Shown: positions 50,685-62,724 of the stretch, piece by piece
Layout of the letters: every line of letters starts with the position of its first letter
Numbering within the stretch: position 1 is the stretch's first letter
Assembly: GCF_022549355.1 (NCBI RefSeq)
Contig: NZ_JAKZGL010000011.1
Coordinates: forward strand, 35,501 to 99,500
Length of the DNA stretch: 64,000 bases
Reading direction: 5' to 3'
From: Acinetobacter sp. NIPH 2699
GTDB lineage: Bacteria; Pseudomonadota; Gammaproteobacteria; Pseudomonadales; Moraxellaceae
Translations under genes and position numbers: made by a program
The notes under the pieces: generated by a model
What the model was told of the DNA's origin: nothing
Database searches by the model: none
What the model saw: only the letters and a program-made list of their open reading frames with translations

Positions 50685-50933
50685 TTAACCCTTTGGGATC
50701 TCATAATCCCTCGGCTTTCTCACATTCTCAACAAAGCGTTCTTCCATTGCTCCATACTTTTTAAAGTTTTCGCGGGCTTGGTTAAGTGAAGGCACGTTTG
50801 CACCGCCGCCGTAATCATGATCTTCTGCTTGTACGGGATCATTTTCCCAGAAGCATACAGGGCAGATATCATAGTCGTCGTTTGATGGTTCACCTCTGGT
50901 TAAGTAACCACAACATAAACACGGGTAGAGCAT
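50685..50933 (-). CDS. CPCC-type cysteine-rich protein
   Basis: An 82-residue protein with two CxxC-type pairs (PCLCCGY and ICPVCFW) followed by EDHDYGGGANVPSLNQARENFKKYGAMEE, matching the cysteine-rich CPCC family. These small zinc-binding-like proteins often accompany toxin or immunity loci. A truncated copy lies at 48199-48316. It lies 116 bases upstream of the PAAR gene on the same strand. Confidence 0.82.
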   Translation of the reverse strand: MLYPCLCCGYLTRGEPSNDDYDICPVCFWENDPVQAEDHDYGGGANVPSLNQARENFKKYGAMEERFVENVRKPRDYEIPKG

Positions 50934-51039
50934 TATATTTTCCTATTTGGTTGACAAAGTTTAAATATAGCAATAAAAGTTAGTTGATAAATCAGCTATT
51001 TAGCAATAATCAATAATTTTTAAATTACTGGGGGTAAAA

Positions 51040-51630
51040 TTGGTAGAACATCTTTGGAAAGCTTTTGAACTCTATCTCAATCGTAAAGATAAATTTATAA
51101 AAGCAGAAGAACGGTTAAAGCGCCGATTAATATTCTTTGAAGAAGTTAAAAAAATAAATGCCAACAATGACCTAGATGAACATGAAAAAAGGACTATACG
51201 GAATAGTTTGGCACAAATCGTTTGTGGTAGTCGTCTTGTTGATTATGAGCTGGTTCAATACTATCAAAAGAACAAAAACTTTCGTAATTTCGAGGTGATT
51301 GCACCAATTGTTGCTTATTGGGATGAGTCAATTAATAAGGAGCTTGATGAGACTGGAAAGATCAAACTGATAACGCTTGATGAAAAGAAATATGCTCAAG
51401 AGAAAAGAAATATGATTGTAAGTACAACATTTCTGTTCTTTCTTATTCTCTTATTCTTAAACTGTTATGAGCGAGTCATAAATGCCTTGATAACTATATT
51501 CTATCTTGACTCATATATTGCTCTATATGTCTGTGGAGGATTATTTTTTATCATTACTTTCTTAGCATTTTTTGCATTTTATGGAGTAATGATTGTCTAT
51601 GATTTACGTAGGTTAGTAAAAGCACCTTGA
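51040..51630 (+). CDS. Uncharacterised membrane protein
   Basis: A 196-residue protein. The first 130 residues are helical and charged. Two or three transmembrane segments follow at about residues 128-148 and 160-188 (YIALYVCGGLFFIITFLAFFAFYG). The TTG at 51040 is the best start, with GGGGG upstream. No family is recognised. It lies between the type VI cassette and a nuclease gene, in the cargo region. Confidence 0.5.
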   Translation: MVEHLWKAFELYLNRKDKFIKAEERLKRRLIFFEEVKKINANNDLDEHEKRTIRNSLAQIVCGSRLVDYELVQYYQKNKNFRNFEVIAPIVAYWDESINKELDETGKIKLITLDEKKYAQEKRNMIVSTTFLFFLILLFLNCYERVINALITIFYLDSYIALYVCGGLFFIITFLAFFAFYGVMIVYDLRRLVKAP

Positions 51631-51645
51631 GGTGCTTTTTAACAA

Positions 51646-52794
51646 TTAATCAAATAAGACAATGTTACTTTCATTCCAATAGTACAATGGGATGTAGTAA
51701 GTTTCTTCATTGATAATTACATAAGTGCCACCAGAAAACATAGGAGTGTTCTGCAGAATTTCTACTAGAGGTTTTTTTTCAGTGTTTTTTGATAGTATTT
51801 CTGACATGGTTGGCAAATTTTCAGGATCATAAACGTAAACTTTATCTACTCTATCATCAAATAATTCTTTACCAATTAACCCCATACCATCTGTGAACTT
51901 AGCCACTAAATCCTTATACAAAATAGGTTGCCCACGATTCTCATACATGTTTTGTATAAAACTATCACTTAGTCTTATTGTCTGGCTTTCACGATTTTTT
52001 ATTTTATTTTCAAATTTCACTCGAAGATTATGGACCATTATTCCTATATTTTTATATGCTTGAATGTTAAATATATCTATTTTTCTATTGGCGCATAATG
52101 TAATTAAGGCTGATGTAAATTCAAACAATGAGTTTTCTTTATGCTGTAAAAAGCTTATAGAGGATGTCTCTTGTATTTCTGATGAAATTAAAACATCATT
52201 AAGTCCGTTTCTAAAGTTAATAGTCCCTTCATCTAATATGCAAATAAAGTTAGGCCAAACTTCAGGCGGATTAGATTCACACCACTCTTTTAAATTTTTC
52301 GCTAAGCTTTCTAACGAGTTACCACTTAGAGAATAAGCAAAAATTACACCGAAAGGTGGGTTGTTGTAGTATCCAATTCTTACATGATCTCCATAGTTCT
52401 TTGTTATAAGTTGAGGAGCATGTAAAGTTTTTAAGGATTTTATGTTTTCAAGCCCCTCGATTAATTTTGTTTTAGATAATTGTGATTTGACTTCGATGAC
52501 TCCTAAGACAGATTCAATTGGAAAAATTTTTGTAGATTCTGAGGCCTCAAATATTATACTTTTACTTTTGTCATATATTATTGCATCCATCTGTTTTGAA
52601 ACTTGGCTATATTGACTAATAATTTCCCCACTAGCTATACCGAAAGTATCAGGCAATTTACCATTAGTTAAAAAGCTTTTAAGAGAGTCCTCTCTGTAAC
52701 TTCCTCTATTTCCATTATGTTGAAATTGAGCTGAGATATTGAAATCTCCTTTCATTTTCGCACTGATTTCTTCAAAAAGTTTTGATATTTCCAT
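51646..52794 (-). CDS. PD-(D/E)XK-like nuclease (DUF6602-like)
   Basis: A 382-residue protein. The N-terminal half has the restriction-endonuclease-like pattern: GSYREDSLKSFL (E near residue 33), QMDAIIYD (D near 71) and VLGVIEVKSQL (E-x-K near 98-100). This resembles DUF6602, found in stand-alone candidate defence nucleases. The C-terminal half is unrecognised and may sense or dock. It is a single minus-strand gene in the cargo region, clearly AT-rich. Confidence 0.68.
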   Translation of the reverse strand: MEISKLFEEISAKMKGDFNISAQFQHNGNRGSYREDSLKSFLTNGKLPDTFGIASGEIISQYSQVSKQMDAIIYDKSKSIIFEASESTKIFPIESVLGVIEVKSQLSKTKLIEGLENIKSLKTLHAPQLITKNYGDHVRIGYYNNPPFGVIFAYSLSGNSLESLAKNLKEWCESNPPEVWPNFICILDEGTINFRNGLNDVLISSEIQETSSISFLQHKENSLFEFTSALITLCANRKIDIFNIQAYKNIGIMVHNLRVKFENKIKNRESQTIRLSDSFIQNMYENRGQPILYKDLVAKFTDGMGLIGKELFDDRVDKVYVYDPENLPTMSEILSKNTEKKPLVEILQNTPMFSGGTYVIINEETYYIPLYYWNESNIVLFD

Positions 52795-52903
52795 ATTTTA
52801 CCTATAAATCAATATTTTCAAAATTAAGAATTTTTTATCCCTAAAACTCTCCTTCTAGGAATAGAGTGTTAAGCATTACCTATAAAAAGTAAGCGGTGAC
52901 TTA

Positions 52904-53404
52904 CTATTGATCATTTTTTTTATGCAAATTTTCCATATATTCATCTGTCACATGATCTTCAACAATTAGCCAATTAAGACTACCAATGCCATCATCCACA
53001 ATATCTAGATGATTATTGCCTTGGTAGACAAAAACTTTTTTATTAAAAAACGACAATCGTTTAAGTAACGATGATTCATACAATCTTTTTAATGAAAGCT
53101 CAATATCGACCTTTAAAGAATTTAAGTCTTGGGTGTAATCAAGATCAAAAGCCTTTAATAGTTTTCCGTAAACTAAACGTTTCATTCCATTTTCAAGTTT
53201 AATAATTTTAATATCTAAATCTTCAGGATCAACTCTACTTTCTGAAGCTCTTAATCCATTATCTATAAGTTCAATCATAGCAGTATTAATAGATATTTCT
53301 TTACCTTCCGCGTAAGCAACAATGTCATCGTATTGATCTTGAGGAATACGTATTTGTGTTCGTTTCCACTCATCTTGATTTTGTGTACGTGTTTTATCTG
53401 ACAT
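52904..53404 (-). CDS. Arc/Mnt-like ribbon-helix-helix repressor
   Basis: A 166-residue protein. The N-terminal 55 residues fit an RHH fold (EWKRTQIRIPQDQYDDIVAYAEGKEISINTAMIELIDNGLRA), as in Arc and Mnt of P22. The C-terminal domain is longer than Arc. The frame opens at 53434, but the ATG at 53404 gives a normal RHH start. It is divergent from the BRO antirepressor, and two palindromic operators lie between them, so it probably represses both itself and the antirepressor. Confidence 0.78.
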   Translation of the reverse strand: MSDKTRTQNQDEWKRTQIRIPQDQYDDIVAYAEGKEISINTAMIELIDNGLRASESRVDPEDLDIKIIKLENGMKRLVYGKLLKAFDLDYTQDLNSLKVDIELSLKRLYESSLLKRLSFFNKKVFVYQGNNHLDIVDDGIGSLNWLIVEDHVTDEYMENLHKKNDQ

Positions 53405-53428
53405 TAGAAAACTCAAAAACTTAATTAT

Positions 53429-53485
53429 TGACACTAGATTAGTGTCATATTAAAGTTGTGTCAATGTTACTAAATTAGTGACATT
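53429..53485. promoter_or_regulatory. Operators and promoters between RHH repressor and antirepressor
   Basis: Two palindromes with 36-base spacing: TGACACTAGATTAGTGTCA (53429-53447) and TGTTACTAAATTAGTGACA (53465-53483). On the minus strand, TTGACA (near 53458-53463) and TAATCT with 17-base spacing overlap the first palindrome. Shared half-sites imply one regulator, most likely the RHH protein. Confidence 0.75.
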
Positions 53486-53522
53486 AAAAAGCCTCGATGA
53501 CTTTGGACGGCTATCGAGGCTT
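53486..53522 (+). promoter_or_regulatory. Hairpin leader of antirepressor gene (copy 2 of recurring element)
   Basis: GCCTCGAT (53491) pairs with ATCGAGGC (53513-53520). The loop contains CTTTGGACGGC, and GAGATAAG follows before the ATG at 53551. It matches the leader at 17476-17511 in layout and loop sequence. Confidence 0.6.
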
Positions 53523-53550
53523 CTATCAAATCCCTGAACGGAGATAAGAC

Positions 53551-54342
53551 ATGAACAGTTTATCATTTAATGCAATTTCATCCAGTACAACAAAACGATG
53601 ACCAAATTTGGCTCACATCTTCTGAATTAGCGAATGCTTTAGGATATGCAGATATTAGGTCCGTCAACAAAATATATAATCGCTATGCTGATGAATTTAG
53701 TACGTGTATGTGCTTGGTGGTCAATTTACCACCAAGGGGTTTGGCAATGGTAATTCAGAAAAAGAAACACGCATATTCTCATTAAGAGGCTGTCACCTTA
53801 TTGCTATGTTTGCCCGTACGCCAGTCGCTAAAGAATTCCGCAAATGGGTTTTAGATATTTTGGATAGGGAAGTACAACCTAAAACCAAGAATCATAAAAC
53901 AGAACGTTTGGTTTTAAACGATGCAGTAAATATGCTTGTGGCGAAATCAAAACACCTTAACTTTTCTGATGCCTACAAACTTATACACCAACGCTTTAGT
54001 GTGAAAGGCATAGATGAGATCTCACTAGATCAAATTCCTATAGCGGTTGAATACGTCCATCATCTGATCGCTTTGTTTAGCCATAGAGAACACAGAATGA
54101 CAGATATGAATACGATTGCATTGGCACACTGCATGATTTGGTGTCGCCAGTGGTGGAAAGAGTACGGTGATGCTATCCGTAAAATTAACCCGAATATTGC
54201 CTCATCAGTCCATGACTATTTTATAGATGGTTCATTCGTCGCTTGGGGTTATGTAGCTGAATCTGAGAAAGCAGCATTACGCAGAAAGTTGGATGCTCAT
54301 CAATGGAATTTAACCATAAATGAAAGGTTAAGATTACTGTAA
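53551..54342 (+). pseudogene. Frameshifted BRO-type antirepressor
   Basis: The start at 53551 (GGAGATAAG upstream) gives MNSLSFNAISSS and then meets a stop at 53599. The conserved BRO-N sequence DDQIWLTSSELANALGYADI continues from 53570 in another frame. A second shift near 53724-53732 is needed to reach TTKGFGNGNSEKETRIFSLR, then GCHLIAMFARTPVAKEFRKWVLDILDRE, and the C-terminal P22AR-like part ending at 54342. Two lesions make a working antirepressor unlikely unless they are sequencing errors. A palindrome (GGTGGT/ACCACC) sits at the second lesion. Confidence 0.85.
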
Positions 54343-54347
54343 TTTTA

Positions 54348-54412
54348 TCCCCGAATTTCATAGAGCAAACTTTCGTGTTTGATTGAAATGTGATCAAAAA
54401 ACTTTCGGGGAA
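54348..54412. promoter_or_regulatory. Candidate integrase arm-type sites, right arm
   Basis: TCCCCGAA (54348, inverted) and CTTTCGGGGA (54402-54411) match the left-arm unit TTTTCGGGGA. They lie between the antirepressor pseudogene and attR, so the prophage has arm-like sites on both sides of the core. Confidence 0.5.
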
Positions 54413-54532
54413 TGAATTTCTAAATGACTGATTTTATTGAATTTAGGTAAGCAGTTTTTGACCTGAATTTTAGGTGAAAAAAGAGCATTATTTTATTAAT
54501 ATTCAATTGATTAGATCGCTTTTGACGCAATC

Positions 54533-54612
54533 TTGACATCGTAGAGGTTTCCAGTTCGAGTCTGGATATACCTACCAAAATTCACTGTGAAAACAGTATG
54601 TTAAAGCCCACT
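54533..54612 (+). repeat. attR: right attachment-site direct repeat
   Basis: A copy of 15292-15371 with two mismatches. It starts in the tRNA-Val anticodon loop sequence and lacks the tRNA 5' half, so it is not a tRNA gene. It is followed by a terminator-like hairpin similar to that after tRNA-Val. Confidence 0.92.
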
Positions 54613-54629
54613 CAAAAGTGGGCTTTTTC

Positions 54630-54664
54630 TTTTGGGGATATTTCGGGGTGTTTTTGGAGGAACT
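54630..54664 (+). repeat. Arm-site-like repeats on the host side of attR
   Basis: TTTTGGGGAT (54630) and ATTTCGGGGT (54640), followed by TTTTTGGAGGAAC, align with the left arm at 15391-15425, and the similarity continues to TAATGTGGATA. These lie outside the prophage and may be the remnant of another element at the same site. Confidence 0.55.
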
Positions 54665-54818
54665 CATTCATGCTCTAATGTGGATAGCCGCCATGGATCG
54701 CTATCACTTATTAAATAGTCAGAATTAAATACTTATTGTTCTGAGTAGTAATTAAGAAATCGCTAGTAAATAAAAAGCACACTATGACAGTGTACTTTTT
54801 TCTGAATATTACTTCTTA

Positions 54819-55148
54819 CTACTTCTCGTCTAAAATTTCCCACTCTTGAGAAGTATGCTTTTTACAATCATTGATTGTTTTATGCAGATCATCCACTGAA
54901 AAAACTGCACTCTTAGCTGCAAAGCCCTCATCAACAAGTCGTGTGAAGAGATTTTCTGAAATCAGATAATTTTCTTCTTTTAACTTATTAATTAACTCAT
55001 CGGTGTAGTTATCTTTTGATTCTTCAACAAAGAATTGATTTGATCCAAGAACATGCTCAACAACACTGAGTGTATAAGCCTCAGTACGATTCAGTTCATT
55101 AGACATGTATTTGCTGTGTGCACCATAACAAACAAGTTTTGTAGTCAT
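54819..55148 (-). CDS. Uncharacterised 109-residue protein
   Basis: A soluble, acidic, mainly helical protein just outside attR. GAGAG precedes the ATG at 55148. No domain or motif is recognised. It is flanked by a 206-base stretch with arm-like repeats on one side and a 440-base gap on the other, so it may belong to an older element at this tRNA. It is probably a real gene by ribosome-binding site and length. Confidence 0.5.
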   Translation of the reverse strand: MTTKLVCYGAHSKYMSNELNRTEAYTLSVVEHVLGSNQFFVEESKDNYTDELINKLKEENYLISENLFTRLVDEGFAAKSAVFSVDDLHKTINDCKKHTSQEWEILDEK

Positions 55149-55592
55149 CTTATTTTCTCTCTAGAAAGTTTAAATTTTTGTTTTGTATTGAAAATAGCTC
55201 TTTAATCACAAGAGCAGTGACAATGTATAGTATTTTTTTATACATTGGCAAGAGAGCTTTATCCGATAATTTCCCAATTGGATTGATTCAAAAAGACCTA
55301 TAAGCATTTAACTTATAGAACTTTTTTATTACTATAAGTTTTGTCATTATCTAGCATGTTTAAACCACTTGACCCGCATTTAAAATGGTGATAATTTAAA
55401 CAATACGGAAGTCATATACTATTTAGGATTCAAGAGTGATCTTGCCTAAATGAACAAAGATATGACAAACCCGTACACAACAGCTAACAACGAACGAAAC
55501 GATTCTGATCGTTTTTAAAAATGTTCAAGGTTGTAGAAAAGCCCGTAAATCGGGCTTTTTTAATGGATGAAATTCAGCACAGTTGATTAAGT
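55149..55592. other. Intergenic stretch with no supported gene
   Basis: About 440 AT-rich bases. A terminator-like hairpin lies at 55537-55562. A 22-codon frame at 55450-55518 has no ribosome-binding site of note. I see no RNA gene or mobile element. It separates the possible old element from the chromosomal pirin gene. Confidence 0.5.
55537..55562. terminator. Bidirectional terminator-like hairpin
   Basis: AAAAGCCCG-TAAAT-CGGGCTTTT with six Ts. It lies downstream of the minus-strand pirin gene. Confidence 0.8.
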
Positions 55593-56276
55593 TTAAGGTA
55601 AATCAAACCAAATCATTTGGCTGTCTTGCTGCGCTGTAATAGTTGCAGTTTCATCAAACAGCAAAGCATCGCCCGCTTTAACCAAATGATCAGCAATCAT
55701 CACTTCACCTGAAATTACATGCACATAGTTCACTTTTTTCTGTGTTGTAATCTCTAAATGTTGATCTTTCTCAATCACCGCAGTTTTCACTTCAGCATCT
55801 TGACGAATCAACATTGGTGCAGACTCACCACCAGCAATTAAATGCCATTGGTTCGGATGATCTTTAGGATTTAACAGAATTTGCTGATAAGTTGGCTCAG
55901 CATCTTTTACATTGGGTTGAATCCAAATCTGTAACAAATGCACTGCTTGATCATGCTTATTCATTTCACTATGCGTTACACCAGTACCCGCACTCATCAA
56001 CTGCCATTCACCAGCATTGATTTGTCCTTCATTTCCCATGCTATCTTTATGCGAAATTGTACCATCGAGTACACAGGTTAGGATTTCCATATTGTCATGG
56101 GGGTGGGTACCAAAACCATTATGCGCTGCAACTGTATCGTCATTAATCACACGTAGTGCACTGACACCCATATATTTAGGGTTATACCAGCTACCAAATG
56201 AAAAGCTATGATAAGTGTCTAACCAACCTGCTTTGACATGGCCGCGATTTTCACTACGATGTAGATAAGCATTCAT
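55593..56276 (-). CDS. Pirin-family protein (YhhW-like, quercetin dioxygenase type)
   Basis: A 227-residue bicupin. Metal-binding residues are visible in GFGTHPHDNMEIL (two H near residue 55-60) and in GTGVTHSEMNKHD (H and E near 100-105). Members bind iron or similar metals and some cleave quercetin. The frame opens at 56312, but GGAGATG precedes the ATG at 56276, which gives the usual MNAYLHRSENRGHV start. Confidence 0.9.
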   Translation of the reverse strand: MNAYLHRSENRGHVKAGWLDTYHSFSFGSWYNPKYMGVSALRVINDDTVAAHNGFGTHPHDNMEILTCVLDGTISHKDSMGNEGQINAGEWQLMSAGTGVTHSEMNKHDQAVHLLQIWIQPNVKDAEPTYQQILLNPKDHPNQWHLIAGGESAPMLIRQDAEVKTAVIEKDQHLEITTQKKVNYVHVISGEVMIADHLVKAGDALLFDETATITAQQDSQMIWFDLP

Positions 56277-56411
56277 CTTGCATCTCCGAATTATTATGTT
56301 TTGCTTAAGCATAATATTATCGATTCATAATGATGCTTGGTAGTGTTTTGATGCGACATATTGTTCTATAAATGGAATGATTTTCTTCTGTATATCTTTC
56401 TTCTAATCAAT

Positions 56412-56441
56412 AAAAAAGGGCTGAATCTAAAATTCAGCCCT
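56412..56441 (-). terminator. Intrinsic terminator after argG
   Basis: On the minus strand, AGGGCTGAAT and its complement, followed by six Ts, 25 bases after the argG stop. Confidence 0.85.
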
Positions 56442-56465
56442 GATGTATAAATATTGAATGATCTA

Positions 56466-57878
<1,413 letters not shown>

Positions 57879-58017
57879 CTATTGTAACACTTTTCGTGCG
57901 TTATGGTTTTGCAAAATCGAGTTGATCTAAAGGAAAATTTAAACATTTTTAGTTGTTACGTGGAATAAATGTTTAGGTTGACGATGCATATTGAGTTCTC
58001 GAAATCATCGACCTAAA

Positions 58018-58869
58018 TTAAAGTGAATCATTTAAGCCAATCACTTGTTTTTCGATTGGGGTAAACACATGATCATGACGAGCGATCAGATATAAACCAA
58101 TATCTCGATATTGTTCTGGTGTTTCCATATAGTATTGAATATTAAATTTTTTAAGTAAAGATTTGGCAATCATTGATATGCCCATACCCAGTTGGCTAAA
58201 TTGCACCAATGCCTCATGATCATAAATATGCGTTAGCTCACCTTTGCTCAGGTTATAGTCCGCATAAATATTATTCAGCGTTGTTGCATAACAACATTCC
58301 TCTGAAGCAAGTAGAATATTCTGATGATTGAGGCAATCCTCAAGCTTATCGTGATTGATAACATTTTTACCAATGATCACCAGTTGATCATCTGCCTTTT
58401 GAATATATTGCAGATTCTTTTGTGTTGGATGACCGAGTACATAAGCAATATCCAGATTTCCTCGTAAAATTTCATCTTCAATATAGCCTGTTGCACCTGT
58501 TTTCATGGTGATTGAAAGGTCAGGGTAGGCAGCATAGAGCTGGCTGAAAGAGGGATAAAAACGCATACCGCCTAAGCTGGTATTGGTACCAAAACGTAAG
58601 TAATTTTCTTGTTGATACAGTTTATTTTCGGTTTCTTCCCACGTGAAAATCATTTTTTTATATTGAGCATATAGATTCATGCCTGATTCTGTCAGCTCAA
58701 CACCTTTGGGCTTACGAATAAAAAGTTGACGTTTATAGTGATTTTCAATTTTTTTAATTTTAGCGGTCATATTGGACTGTAGATAATTAAGTTTGTTTGC
58801 CGCCGCTGTAATACTTTTTAGTTCGGCAACGGTGACAAATGATTTGATATCGTTAATGTCAATATTCAC
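58018..58869 (-). CDS. LysR-family transcriptional regulator
   Basis: A 283-residue regulator. The winged helix-turn-helix covers residues 1-60 (DINDIKSFVTVAELKSITAAANKLNYLQSNMTAKIKKIENHYKRQLFIRKPKG), followed by the two-lobed co-inducer domain (GTNTSLGGMRFYPSFSQLYAAYPDLSITMKTG). It is divergent from an EamA-type exporter, with a 168-base shared region, so it probably controls that gene. Confidence 0.93.
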   Translation of the reverse strand: MNIDINDIKSFVTVAELKSITAAANKLNYLQSNMTAKIKKIENHYKRQLFIRKPKGVELTESGMNLYAQYKKMIFTWEETENKLYQQENYLRFGTNTSLGGMRFYPSFSQLYAAYPDLSITMKTGATGYIEDEILRGNLDIAYVLGHPTQKNLQYIQKADDQLVIIGKNVINHDKLEDCLNHQNILLASEECCYATTLNNIYADYNLSKGELTHIYDHEALVQFSQLGMGISMIAKSLLKKFNIQYYMETPEQYRDIGLYLIARHDHVFTPIEKQVIGLNDSL

Positions 58870-59037
58870 GCTATATCCTCAATATTTCGGCTGATGCACG
58901 TTCAAAAAATTAAATGAAGGAAGGTCTTCTTTAAAATATGCATCAAAAAAAATGATGTATACATTAAAACATAGCATTATTCATGATGTCATTTATTTTT
59001 TAAACTTGTCTCACTTTCTATCTGTTGAGTAGAACAT

Positions 59038-59949
59038 GTGAATATTAGAGTCATTAGTGCAATTGGGTTGCTATGTTTGGTTTGGGGATCGTTGTGGGGG
59101 CTGGTTAAACATAGCTTACTGATCTTTCCACCATTCTTATTTATTGCTACACGATTGCTTCTCGCTGCGTTCACCTTAATGGTGGTTCAACTCATTCTCA
59201 GAAGATCGATTTTGCCGAAACACGGTGAATGGAAACAGTTGATCATTTCCAGTCTACTGATTTGTTTTGGTTTTTATGCCACACAGACTTTTGCGATGCA
59301 ATTTGTTGATTCAGGTTTATCTGCTGTTTTGGTCTTTACAATGCCAATTTTTATTGGGGTTTTAGCGCATTATTTTTTAAATGAACGTTTGAATGTACAG
59401 AAAATTTTAGGATTGATTCTTGGTACTTTGGGGTTGATCGCGATACTTTGGCCACAATTACACCATTTACATATGAATGTATCATTGCTTGGGCAGGTAT
59501 TGTTGGTGTTCTCTGGCTTTTTTTGGGCAATGGCAACGGTTTATATTAAAAAGAATTTTGCCGCTTATGACAAAATAAAGCTCACTATTTGGCAACTGTT
59601 TATGGGTGGCAGTGTCATTTTGGTGGGTGCTTTAATCTTTGAGCCGATTGATCTTAAAGTTTGGTTGAATCCTTTGAATGAGTCGATACTTTTTTATATT
59701 GCTGTGATTGGAACTGGCTTTGCATTCGTATTATGGAATTGGATAGTGAGTCAGGTGGATACCTTTATTGCCTCAATTTCAATTATGTGCATTCCAATTT
59801 TAAGCTTGTTTTTTGGCTATCTGATTTGGCATGAACCATTAACCATCAATATTTTGGTTGGCGCAGCATTTATTTGTCTAGGGATTTTTATCAGCGCTTT
59901 GAAAATGCAAAGAAATCGTTTCATATGCTCAGACAGTAACGCTCGCTAA
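59038..59949 (+). CDS. EamA/DMT-family exporter
   Basis: A 303-residue membrane protein with ten predicted helices arranged as two EamA repeats. Typical text includes LCLVWGSLWGLVKHSLLIFPP at the start and a second repeat from VLLVFSGFFWAMATVYIKK. The family exports amino acids, purines and drugs. The start is GTG at 59038. The adjacent LysR gene is likely its regulator. The substrate is unknown. Confidence 0.9.
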   Translation: MNIRVISAIGLLCLVWGSLWGLVKHSLLIFPPFLFIATRLLLAAFTLMVVQLILRRSILPKHGEWKQLIISSLLICFGFYATQTFAMQFVDSGLSAVLVFTMPIFIGVLAHYFLNERLNVQKILGLILGTLGLIAILWPQLHHLHMNVSLLGQVLLVFSGFFWAMATVYIKKNFAAYDKIKLTIWQLFMGGSVILVGALIFEPIDLKVWLNPLNESILFYIAVIGTGFAFVLWNWIVSQVDTFIASISIMCIPILSLFFGYLIWHEPLTINILVGAAFICLGIFISALKMQRNRFICSDSNAR

Positions 59950-62314
<2,365 letters not shown>

Positions 62315-62400
62315 TAATTGATGAAACAATATGCATTTGAATACATTGCAGTTAAATATTCCTTGAATAAAAGAAACAAGCTTTGTATTCTTACGCACAT

Positions 62401-62490
62401 GGAAGCGTGGCAGAGCGGTTTAATGCACCGGTCTTGAAAACCGACGAGGGTGTGAGTCCTCCGTGAGTTCGAATCTCACCGCTTCCGCCA
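62401..62490 (+). tRNA. tRNA-Ser (anticodon UGA)
   Basis: A 90-base class II tRNA. Acceptor GGAAGCG pairs with CGCTTCC, followed by G and encoded CCA. The anticodon loop CTTGAAA gives anticodon TGA, and a long variable arm follows. The outermost anticodon-stem pair looks like a mismatch. Confidence 0.94.
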
Positions 62491-62498
62491 AATATCTA

Positions 62499-62533
62499 AA
62501 TAAGCCCTTGTTATTACAAGGGCTTATTTTTTA
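62499..62533 (+). terminator. Terminator after tRNA-Ser
   Basis: AATAAGCCCTTG and its complement with a short loop, followed by six Ts. Confidence 0.85.
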
Positions 62534-62672
62534 CTTGTGATTTTACCCCTCAACCTACCCCACATAAAAAATTGGATTAAATTAAATCATTTGGGTACAT
62601 TTTGGATGAGGTAGGAAAGGGGGCTGAATAAGTTTAATCTCACCAGAAGTATTACAACTATTTTTGAAGTAT

Positions 62673-62705
62673 AAAAAAGCCCAATAATAATTATTGGGCT
62701 TTTAA
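62673..62705 (-). terminator. Terminator of the minus-strand gene at 62725
   Basis: On the minus strand, AAAAGCCCAATAA and its complement with a short loop, then six Ts. Confidence 0.8.
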
Positions 62706-62724
62706 TGTTCCTAAGGGAATATCC

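Larger units (their letters stand above)
15292..54612. mobile_element. Complete or near-complete HK97-type siphoviral prophage in tRNA-Val
   Basis: Bounded by an 80-bp direct repeat (15292-15371 and 54533-54612) whose left copy is the 3' half of tRNA-Val plus its terminator. It has an integrase at the left end, a CI/Cro switch, replication, packaging, head, tail and lysis modules in canonical order, and cargo genes before the right end. All structural genes read as intact. The one clear lesion is the frameshifted BRO antirepressor near the right end. At about 39.2 kb it is a normal size for a lambda-like temperate phage. Confidence 0.93.

Noticed and set aside
54533..54612. Second tRNA-Val gene
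   Set aside because: Only the 3' half from the anticodon loop is present; it is attR.
55450..55518. 22-codon frame
   Set aside because: No ribosome-binding site or conserved feature to support it.
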